The notes under the pieces: model-generated
What the model saw: the letters and a program-made list of their open reading frames with translations, nothing else
Told to the model about the DNA's origin: nothing
Databases searched by the model: none
In this document: positions 1-5,302 of the stretch, piece by piece
How positions within the stretch are numbered: the stretch's first letter is position 1
Layout of the letters: the number at the start of each line of letters is the position of its first letter
Assembly (NCBI GenBank): GCA_030596225.1
Contig: JAUVKO010000084.1
Span: 1-8,222 of the forward strand
DNA from: Fidelibacterota bacterium
Lineage (GTDB): Bacteria > Fidelibacterota > UBA8477 > JABMPR01
Direction of reading: 5' to 3'
Length of the DNA: 8,222 nt
Position numbers and translations under genes: made by a program

Positions 1-15
1 AAAGCAAGGTGACCT

Positions 16-35
16 TCCCGACGAAACTGTCGGGA
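16..35. repeat. Short GC-rich palindrome, copy 1 (TCCCGAC / GTCGGGA)
   Basis: Seven-base arms TCCCGAC and GTCGGGA are separated by the six-base loop GAAACT. The same arms with the loop GATACT recur at 4228-4249, so this is a repeated intergenic palindrome and not a one-off hairpin. No T-run follows on either strand, so a canonical intrinsic terminator is not supported. It lies beyond the 3' end of the leftward gene at 115-345 and could still stabilise or end that transcript. Confidence 0.6.
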
Positions 36-58
36 CGTTCTAACCAAAGCTATTTGTC

Positions 59-85
59 CCGGCATAGCCTGAAAGGCGACGCCGG
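59..85. repeat. Two-tier intergenic hairpin
   Basis: The outer arms CCGGC (59-63) and GCCGG (81-85) enclose a three-base internal loop on each side (ATA and GAC). The inner arms GCCT (67-70) and AGGC (74-77) close on a GAA loop. The symmetry is strong enough to be a designed fold or a REP-like repeat. It sits about 30 bases past the stop codon of the leftward gene, where a terminator would be expected, but no T-run follows in that direction. Confidence 0.55.
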
Positions 86-114
86 AAACTACAATCCCAA
101 AATTGTCAAACGAC

Positions 115-345
115 TTAGTCTTTTTTCTTGTACATGATGGCCACGGGAAAAATCACCAGATAGCCTATGAGTAACACGATGGGGGAGACAGACAACGATT
201 GAGTGCTGTTTAGCTCACCGGTTCCCATGAGAATGTATCCAAGAATAATGACAAAAAGCCCGACTATGAAAAGGATATAATTTGTTTTTGTAAAAGGTAA
301 CTCGGAGAGCCAATGTTTGCTGTCTTTATTACCTTTATTTCCCAT
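115..345 (-). CDS. Small two-helix membrane protein, DUF3098-like
   Basis: This 76-residue protein has a hydrophilic N-terminus (1-20) containing the motif LPFTKTNY. A first membrane helix lies at about 22-42, with the G-Y-I-L-M-G-T-G pattern at its end. A short polar loop (43-53) is followed by a second helix at about 54-72 and a basic tail, KKKD. This order matches my memory of the DUF3098 family of the Bacteroidota, which are small membrane proteins of unknown function. The start is the only in-frame ATG. It has no Shine-Dalgarno sequence and lies 9 bases from a possible -10 box, so the mRNA may be nearly leaderless. The gene is divergent from mltG and shares its upstream region. No function can be given. 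The family call is from pattern, without a search. Confidence 0.72.
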   Translation of the reverse strand: MGNKGNKDSKHWLSELPFTKTNYILFIVGLFVIILGYILMGTGELNSTQSLSVSPIVLLIGYLVIFPVAIMYKKKD

Positions 346-354
346 AGCGCGGCG

Positions 355-383
355 AATATAGATGGTGTAATATAGGTGCGCAA
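355..383 (-). promoter_or_regulatory. Possible promoter of the leftward DUF3098-like gene
   Basis: Read on the - strand, TTGCGC (383-378) and TATATT (360-355) are separated by 17 bases. The -10 box ends 9 bases before the ATG at 345, so transcription would start almost at the start codon. This fits the missing ribosome binding site but is weak evidence alone, because the region is AT-rich. Confidence 0.35.
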
Positions 384-419
384 ATAAAAATCATTCTTTC
401 GTATAAATATTTACCACCG

Positions 420-448
420 TTGACATGCCAAAACCCCCCTTCTATATT
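420..448 (+). promoter_or_regulatory. Sigma-70-type promoter of mltG-helicase operon
   Basis: A perfect -35 TTGACA (420-425) is followed, after exactly 17 bases, by the -10 TATATT (443-448). The spacer includes a C-run. Transcription would start near 454-456. That leaves a leader of about 20 bases holding the AAAGGAAA ribosome site before the TTG at 475. The promoter therefore argues against the longer reading from 457, which would begin almost at the first transcribed base. Confidence 0.75.
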
Positions 449-460
449 GATAGACTTTGG

Positions 461-468
461 AAAGGAAA
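461..468 (+). promoter_or_regulatory. Ribosome binding site deciding the mltG start
   Basis: AAAGGAAA lies 6 bases upstream of the TTG at 475. It would fall inside the coding sequence if the TTG at 457 were used and would be too close to the TTG at 469. This spacing favours initiation at 475. Confidence 0.6.
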
Positions 469-474
469 TTGCGT

Positions 475-1497
475 TTGAAAAATATTCTGGAATTAAGCTC
501 AATATTTCTGATTGTCCTCATTGTGGCGGGTATCACCGGTCTCTATTTTATCTTTGATGTGAGTCCCGTAGTGAAAGTGGAGGAGAGAATAGAGATCACT
601 ATCAAAGAGGGTACTTCGCTTAGCACAATTGCTGACCAGCTGCATGAAACCGGTGTTATTGGTTCTCCAACAACGTTCAAACTGGCGGTTCAACTGCTCC
701 GCAAAACCCGTGCTATCTATCCCGGAAACTATTCCCTGGAAACAGGTTTGAGTAATAGTGCTGCTATTGAAGCGCTGGCTCATGCAAGACCAATCGAGAT
801 TACGGTCACGATTCCGGAAGGTTTGAGATCTGATGAGACCATTGGATTACTCAGCCGGAAATTGGGTTTGGATTCTCTAAAGATGATTGCCCTGCTTACG
901 GATTCAACATTGCTTCAGATCGCCGGTACTGGCTTTCAGCATTTGGAAGGCACTCTTTTTCCTGAGACCTATCGATTTCTGGAAAATAGTGACGAATATA
1001 CAGTATTGAGTAAGCTGGTAACTCATTTCAGGAATAGCATTCAACCGGAGATGTTGGAAAAAGCGCAGCAGTATGGATTTAATTTACAAAAGCTGATCAC
1101 TTTTGCATCCCTAGTGGAAAAAGAAACTGGCCGTGATGATGAGCGTCGTCTGGTTTCCTCAGTCTATCACAATCGCCTAACCAGGAACATGTTATTAAAC
1201 TGTGATCCCACAGTGATCTATATGCTTGTACAGAGGGGTGAATGGAATGGCAATATTCAACGAAAACATTTTTCAATTAAAGATCCGTACAATAGCTATC
1301 TCTATCGCGGTATGCCACCCGGACCAATTGCTAACCCCGGCCTGGCGAGCATTTTGGCCAGTCTGGAGCCGGAAGACACAAACTATCTTTATTTTGTTGG
1401 TAAAAATGATGGCACTGGCGTTCACGATTTTTCCAGAACCCTCCGTGACCACAATAATAAAGTGAATCGCTATCAACGTCGGAGATCTTTCCGATGA
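475..1497 (+). CDS. mltG: Endolytic murein transglycosylase MltG (YceG-like)
   Basis: The product is an inner-membrane lytic transglycosylase that cuts nascent peptidoglycan strands and is thought to set glycan length by ending polymerisation. The predicted protein is 340 residues, typical for the family. A short N-terminus leads to one membrane helix at about 7-27, followed by a LysM-like subdomain (about 35-80, with the motif IKEGTSLSTIADQL). The YceG catalytic domain carries LEGTLFPETYRF, FASLVEKETGRDDER and DPTVIYML. The glutamate of VEKET (residue 215) matches the catalytic Glu known from E. coli MltG. The C-terminal YNSYLYRGMPPGPIANPG signature is intact. The start is TTG at 475, chosen from the ribosome site at 461-468 and the promoter at 420-448; TTG at 457 or 469 are alternatives. 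The stop overlaps the helicase start by 4 bases. The family call is very secure, the start less so. Confidence 0.95.
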   Translation: MKNILELSSIFLIVLIVAGITGLYFIFDVSPVVKVEERIEITIKEGTSLSTIADQLHETGVIGSPTTFKLAVQLLRKTRAIYPGNYSLETGLSNSAAIEALAHARPIEITVTIPEGLRSDETIGLLSRKLGLDSLKMIALLTDSTLLQIAGTGFQHLEGTLFPETYRFLENSDEYTVLSKLVTHFRNSIQPEMLEKAQQYGFNLQKLITFASLVEKETGRDDERRLVSSVYHNRLTRNMLLNCDPTVIYMLVQRGEWNGNIQRKHFSIKDPYNSYLYRGMPPGPIANPGLASILASLEPEDTNYLYFVGKNDGTGVHDFSRTLRDHNNKVNRYQRRRSFR

Positions 1498-3725
1498 ACA
1501 ATGTCCTTGCCGGTTTAAACCCACAACAGAAAGTTGCTGTTGAAGCGCTGGAAGGACCCGTGCTGATCTTTGCCGGAGCAGGTAGTGGTAAGACCCGCGT
1601 ACTTACACATCGCATAGCAAATCTGATCCATAGTGGGACAGCCGCTCCCCATGAGATTCTGTCTGTTACTTTCACCAATAAGGCTGCCGGGGAGATGCGC
1701 GAACGAATTATCCGCCTGCTCGGAGAAAATCTATCTCATATAAATATGGGTACTTTTCACTCGATCTGCGCTCGAATATTAAGACGAGAAGCACTCTATA
1801 TTGGCTATGAACAAAGCTTTAGTATCTATGATGATGAAGATGGGCAGAAGGTGGTCAAGAAGATCATGAAAGAGTTGGGTATCTCCACTGACACCATAAA
1901 GCCCAATTCAATTTTCTACAATATTAAGCAATTTAAGTCTCAAATGATCTTTCCGGCAGAGGCTAAAGACTTAGCACTTTCCACTTTCGATGAGAAAGTG
2001 GCCCAGATCTACGCTATTTATCAGTCTGAGCTAAAAAAGAGCAGCGCCATGGATTTTGATGATCTCCTGCTGAAACCGCTGGAGTTGTTTGAAAAAAATC
2101 CCCATATCCTGAAAAAGTATCAGGATCAGTTTAAATATATTCTGGTCGATGAGTATCAGGATACGAATAAGGCTCAGTTCCAATTTGTTGAGGCATTGAG
2201 TCATGAACATAAGAATCTATGTGTGGTTGGTGATGATGACCAATCTATCTATGGTTGGCGTGGAGCTGATATTGGCAATATTTTAGATTTTCAGCAGCTT
2301 TTTCCCGGTGCCCGGATTTTCAAACTCGAACAAAATTATCGCTCTACAAAAACTATTCTTGGGGCAGCCTCAGCCGTCGTTGCCAGGAATGAGAAAAGAG
2401 CTCCCAAGGAACTTTTTACTGAGGGTGAAGAAGGGGAACTGATCAAAGTACTGGAAGGCCGGAATGAGCTGGATGAGGGTAAGCTGATCGTGGATGAGAT
2501 TCAGTCAGTGTGTCGTCGGAATGGTCATGATTTTCAGGATGTTGCCCTCCTTTACCGAACCAATGCCCAGTCCCGTCCCCTGGAAGATGTTCTGCGTCGA
2601 AACGGCATACCCTATCAGATCATTGGTGGCACTAAATTCTATAATCGACTCGAGGTAAAAGATATACTGGGGTATTTCCAACTTATTGTTAATCCTCTTG
2701 ATGATATCAGTTTCATGAGAATCATTAATAAACCTACCCGGGGAATTGGGAAAACCAGTCAGGAAGCCATTAACGCTTTTGCAACAAATGAAGGAATTTC
2801 TCTATTCTCGGCGGCAACTCGGGCTCAGGAAATCAGTATGCCGTCCAGGGCTTTCAATCGTGTGATAGAGTTTGTCCAACTCATCAGTAAATACTCTGCT
2901 TTATTGAATGAATTGAATTTGGAAGAATGGGCTCGCGTTTTTGTGGATGAACTGGGCTTTGTGAAGCTTTACAAGGCGGAAGTCACTACTGAAAGTGAAG
3001 CTCGCATTGATAATATTTATGAGTTACTGTCCGCTATCTCGGAATATACCCAGAGAGCTGAGGAAGCCACACTTACCGGATATATGGAAGAGGTTGCTTT
3101 GCTCACTGATATTGACAATTTTAATCGAGATCAGCAACAGGTTACCTTGATGACCTTACACAGCGCCAAAGGCTTGGAATTTCCCGTGGTTTTTCTCACC
3201 GGCATGGAAGACGGACTCTTCCCATTGCAGCGCTCAATTGATGAAACTGAAGCCCTGGAAGAAGAACGCAGATTGTTTTATGTAGGCTTGACACGAGCCA
3301 TGGAACGTGCATATTTAAGTGGTGCTCAAATGAGGCAACGTTATGGTGAGACCCTGTACAGTCGACCATCACGTTTTCTGGAAGAGATACCGACACATTT
3401 ACTAAAATATGGAACCAGAAATATTAGCGATTATTCGCCAAAGGAGTTTCGCCGAAAACCAGGTGTGAAAATGACCCGAACTAAACCGACTATGCAAACA
3501 CCCAAAAGACAATCAACAGGCATGCAACGTGCTCTGGGTACGCTTAGTCGTAGGGAAGCAGGGGTTTACGAAGCAGGTATGCAGGTGGGACATAAGATCT
3601 TTGGTAAAGGTAAGATACTCCTGGTGGAGGGTTCCGGCCCGGAAGCCAAGGTCACGGTTATGTTTCAAGGGAACGTCAAAAAGAAATTAATTGCCAAGTT
3701 TGCCAACCTGGATGTCCAGGATTGA
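1494..3725 (+). CDS. pcrA: UvrD/PcrA-type superfamily 1A DNA helicase
   Basis: This ATP-driven 3'-5' DNA helicase of the UvrD/Rep/PcrA group acts in nucleotide excision repair, removal of RecA or stalled complexes, and replication restart. All helicase motifs are visible in its 743 residues: the Q-motif NPQQ (9-12), Walker A GAGSGKT (28-34, Lys33), FTNKAA and GTFHS, Walker B DEYQD (219-223), GDDDQSIYGWRGAD from 246, EQNYRS, TLHSAKGLEF from 554, and EERRLFYVGLTRA from 590. A basic linker is followed by a C-terminal Tudor-like fold (about 696-743, with VGHKIFGKGKI and a final FANLDVQ), as in PcrA/UvrD proteins that bind RNA polymerase. The ATGA overlap with mltG and GGAG at 1481-1484 support this start. 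The sequence looks intact. The choice between the names pcrA and uvrD is arbitrary here, since only one such gene is visible. Confidence 0.95.
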   Translation: MNNVLAGLNPQQKVAVEALEGPVLIFAGAGSGKTRVLTHRIANLIHSGTAAPHEILSVTFTNKAAGEMRERIIRLLGENLSHINMGTFHSICARILRREALYIGYEQSFSIYDDEDGQKVVKKIMKELGISTDTIKPNSIFYNIKQFKSQMIFPAEAKDLALSTFDEKVAQIYAIYQSELKKSSAMDFDDLLLKPLELFEKNPHILKKYQDQFKYILVDEYQDTNKAQFQFVEALSHEHKNLCVVGDDDQSIYGWRGADIGNILDFQQLFPGARIFKLEQNYRSTKTILGAASAVVARNEKRAPKELFTEGEEGELIKVLEGRNELDEGKLIVDEIQSVCRRNGHDFQDVALLYRTNAQSRPLEDVLRRNGIPYQIIGGTKFYNRLEVKDILGYFQLIVNPLDDISFMRIINKPTRGIGKTSQEAINAFATNEGISLFSAATRAQEISMPSRAFNRVIEFVQLISKYSALLNELNLEEWARVFVDELGFVKLYKAEVTTESEARIDNIYELLSAISEYTQRAEEATLTGYMEEVALLTDIDNFNRDQQQVTLMTLHSAKGLEFPVVFLTGMEDGLFPLQRSIDETEALEEERRLFYVGLTRAMERAYLSGAQMRQRYGETLYSRPSRFLEEIPTHLLKYGTRNISDYSPKEFRRKPGVKMTRTKPTMQTPKRQSTGMQRALGTLSRREAGVYEAGMQVGHKIFGKGKILLVEGSGPEAKVTVMFQGNVKKKLIAKFANLDVQD

Positions 3726-3920
3726 TCTCTCCCTATCCATCATCAAACTAGTTTTACAACGAATATATCTACACTAACTATTTTTGCTAAAGCGACGATA
3801 GTCAAGCAGCTTCGATAGACAGGCTAAACGAATTTTGCGAACTACTTATTGTTGGTGAAATCGATTAGTAATGATGCTGATTGCTTACATCTCTTTTTCC
3901 ATCTTATCAATTTCTTTTAA

Positions 3921-4079
3921 TACCAATTGCACCTCAAACTTGCACTAAATTTCTGCATATTTCCCCGTTTTAGTGCACTTAAAATTTTCACCATAGCTAC
4001 CGCTATGCTTCTAATTGTAAAGCTTCTAAAACGAAAAAATATTTTGGACTTATAGTGCACCTATGAAGTACAATTGGTA
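3921..4079. repeat. 159-bp MITE-like palindromic element, copy 1
   Basis: The ends are perfect inverted repeats, TACCAATTG and CAATTGGTA. In this copy they extend three bases outward, giving 12-bp arms from 3918 to 4082. The whole element is an imperfect palindrome: inner arms CGTTTTAG and CTAAAACG pair, and the centre is a clean hairpin, CATAGC-TACC-GCTATG (3992-4007), at the exact midpoint. It encodes nothing. A second copy of identical length and orientation lies at 8046-8204 with 8 differences by my alignment, about 95% identity. The structure fits a non-autonomous miniature element moved by a transposase encoded elsewhere, or a REP/BIME-like intergenic repeat. Which of these it is cannot be told from one window. 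Confidence 0.85.
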
Positions 4080-4182
4080 TTATTCATTATAGTATCGCTA
4101 TTTTGGGGGAGAGATAACTAATCCTGGACAATATAAGTGGTCATTTATTTTACATAATAATCTAAACGAGACTCATTTGCAC

Positions 4183-4210
4183 TTGCGTAAATGAGAATCA
4201 TTCTTATTTT
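4183..4210 (+). promoter_or_regulatory. Possible promoter of the fur-feo operon
   Basis: TTGCGT (4183-4188) and TATTTT (4205-4210) are 16 bases apart and straddle the Fur box at 4192-4206. This is the classical arrangement for repression by blocking RNA polymerase. Both boxes deviate from consensus, and the case rests mainly on the overlap with the Fur site. Transcription from here would give a leader of about 140 bases before fur. Confidence 0.4.
4192..4206 (+). promoter_or_regulatory. Fur box (7-1-7)
   Basis: TGAGAAT-C-ATTCTTA matches the classical 7-1-7 Fur consensus TGATAAT-N-ATTATCA at 11 of 14 positions. Adjacent sequence adds a further inverted repeat, CTCATTT (4172-4178) with AAATGAG (4189-4195), which overlaps the box and may widen the binding site. 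It lies 150 bases upstream of a Fur-family gene followed by ferrous-iron transport genes, exactly where such an operator is expected. Binding is inferred. Confidence 0.7.
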
Positions 4211-4227
4211 CATTACAACCCGTTTTC

Positions 4228-4249
4228 GTCCCGACGATACTGTCGGGAC
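4228..4249. repeat. Short GC-rich palindrome, copy 2 (GTCCCGAC / GTCGGGAC)
   Basis: Eight-base perfect arms flank the six-base loop GATACT. The core matches the palindrome at 16-35. It lies just downstream of the likely fur promoter and so would form a stable hairpin early in the fur leader RNA. No T-run follows, so it does not look like a terminator or attenuator by itself. Confidence 0.65.
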
Positions 4250-4340
4250 TACACCGTGGTCATCTGCATAGATCCAAGGTGATTGCGCAGAACTAGCGGA
4301 AGAAATACGGTGAATTGTAGGATTCCAGCGTTGGCGGATG

Positions 4341-4348
4341 AGAGGAGA
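4341..4348 (+). promoter_or_regulatory. Ribosome binding site deciding the fur start
   Basis: AGAGGAGA sits 7 bases before the ATG at 4356. It lies inside the alternative six-codon extension from the ATG at 4338, which has no comparable site of its own. The start at 4356 is therefore preferred. Confidence 0.75.
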
Positions 4349-4355
4349 TTGGTCT

Positions 4356-4814
4356 ATGCCTAAAGCAACAAATCAAGATTTGAAAAAAATGCTAAGAGAT
4401 CATGAGCTTAAAGCCACTTCCCAAAGAATCGCCTTGTTGAAATTACTAAACAATACATATAAACATTTTGATGCTGAAGAGTTATATCTGGAACTTCATA
4501 AACGTCAGAAGAATGTGAGTCGGGCAACTATTTACCGTAGTTTAGAAGCTTTGGTTGATCAGGAGCTGGTAAACAAATTGGATTTTGGCGACGGTCGGAT
4601 GCGTTATGAATGCAGCCGGGGAGGGGATGACCATCATGATCACCTTATTTGTGAGCAATGTGGCAAAATCGTTGAATTCCTTAATATAGAAATAGAAGCC
4701 CAGCAGTTGGCTGTCTGTGAAGAAAATGGCTTTTTACCCACGACTCACACTATGTATATCTTTGGCATTTGTGCAGACTGCCGGAACCTTGAATCAGAGC
4801 CTGAAATTGGATAA
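4356..4814 (+). CDS. fur: Fur-family ferric uptake regulator
   Basis: This metal-dependent DNA-binding repressor has 152 residues, typical of Fur. The N-terminal winged helix carries KATSQRIALL (19-28), H37 in KHFDAEELY, and the recognition helix around SRATIYRSLEALV (55-67). The C-terminal dimerisation and metal domain has HHDH (93-96), CEQC (99-102), H131 in TTHTMY and CADC (139-142). The two CxxC pairs form the structural zinc site known in many Fur proteins; H37, the HHDH cluster, nearby acidic residues and H131 fit the sensing sites. The motifs alone cannot exclude a Zur- or PerR-type role. A Fur box upstream and feoA/feoB downstream (38 bases to feoA) make iron by far the likeliest signal, with negative autoregulation of the operon. 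Confidence 0.92.
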   Translation: MPKATNQDLKKMLRDHELKATSQRIALLKLLNNTYKHFDAEELYLELHKRQKNVSRATIYRSLEALVDQELVNKLDFGDGRMRYECSRGGDDHHDHLICEQCGKIVEFLNIEIEAQQLAVCEENGFLPTTHTMYIFGICADCRNLESEPEIG

Positions 4815-4852
4815 GAATGTAAATTCACTCCTCTATCTTGGAGAACTTTTGA

Positions 4853-5134
4853 ATGTTTAATAGGAAAAAACGTCGTCACAAACTTTCTGGTGAAAATCAA
4901 GGGAGCTTACGCCTCAGTGATCTAAAACCTGGTGAAAAAGGTCGGATTCTGGAAATCGGTGGAAGTGATCAATTTCGTCTTCGCCTGATCGAAATGGGGC
5001 TGACCAAGGATTCAGAGATCTGCGTAGATAAGTATGCGCCCCTCATGGATCCCATGGAACTCATCATCAGAGGTTACCATCTGTCTATCCGGGGGATGGA
5101 TGCTGAAAAAATTGCAGTAGAAAGAATAAACTGA
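4853..5134 (+). CDS. feoA: FeoA, ferrous iron transport accessory protein
   Basis: This small cytoplasmic protein has an SH3-like barrel and supports Fe(II) import by FeoB. Of its 93 residues, about 20-93 match the FeoA domain: LRLSDLKPGEKGRI, then the conserved RLRLIEMGL, then DPMELIIRGYHLSIR and a closing A-x-x-I-x-V segment. The first 19 residues are an unusually basic extension (KKRRHK) beyond the usual domain of about 75 residues. The start is supported by GGAG at 4840-4843, 9 bases before the ATG. The gene is 38 bases behind fur, so it is probably on the same transcript. Confidence 0.92.
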   Translation: MFNRKKRRHKLSGENQGSLRLSDLKPGEKGRILEIGGSDQFRLRLIEMGLTKDSEICVDKYAPLMDPMELIIRGYHLSIRGMDAEKIAVERIN

Positions 5135-5302
5135 TGAGCTACCTATCTCCGCCAAGGCTACGACTGGCAGGCCTCAAGACGCCGCACAAGCCAATAATCA
5201 CGAAATTATCTAACTCTGCAACTGTTCCAGGATGCTCTAGACCAAAAAAACTCTTTGCGTTCTCTGCGACCTCTGTGGTTAAAGACAGGCAGATTAGTTG
5301 AT
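5135..5302. other. Repeat-like spacer between feoA and feoB
   Basis: This 168-base gap is unusually long for a feoA-feoB pair and has no gene. At 5147-5170 CCGCCAAGGCTACG is followed by CTGGCAG, which looks like a decayed hairpin repeat. At 5251-5283 lies a pyrimidine/GTG-rich stretch built of three degenerate units of 9-11 bases, each starting CTCT. No promoter or terminator is convincing, so feoB is presumed to be transcribed through from fur-feoA. Confidence 0.5.
5251..5283. repeat. Degenerate CTCT(T)TGCG-type repeat before feoB
   Basis: Three successive units, CTCTTTGCGTT, CTCTGCGAC and CTCTGTGGTT, are followed by AAA. Sequence of this style recurs between genes in many environmental bacterial genomes in my recollection; that is not checkable here. 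It ends 19 bases before the feoB ATG. If read in frame from the TTG at 5255, it would add a false N-terminus, RSLRPLWLK. Confidence 0.45.

Larger units (their letters stand above)
3726..4355. other. Gene-free gap between helicase and fur
   Basis: About 630 bases have no convincing reading frame on either strand. From left to right the gap holds about 190 bases of AT-rich sequence in which I see nothing definite and no clear terminator for the helicase. The 159-bp palindromic element follows (3921-4079), then about 90 AT-rich bases. Last come the Fur box with a possible promoter (4183-4210), a GC-rich palindrome (4228-4249) and the fur leader. Confidence 0.7.

Noticed and set aside
385..399. 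Second Fur-like box upstream of mltG / DUF3098-like gene
   Set aside because: It shares AATCATTCTT with the real box but matches only about 9 of 14 consensus positions, is in AT-rich sequence, and neither neighbour has an iron link.
457..474. Longer mltG reading from the TTG at 457
   Set aside because: The predicted transcription start is at about 455, leaving almost no leader, and the AAAGGAAA ribosome site would lie inside the gene.
3707..3720. CCTGG-ATGT-CCAGG hairpin as a helicase terminator
   Set aside because: It lies within the last codons of the gene, is short, and no T-run follows.
5255..5302. N-terminal extension of feoB from the TTG at 5255
   Set aside because: The added 16 residues translate a low-complexity repeat, there is no ribosome site, and the G domain begins immediately after the ATG at 5303.
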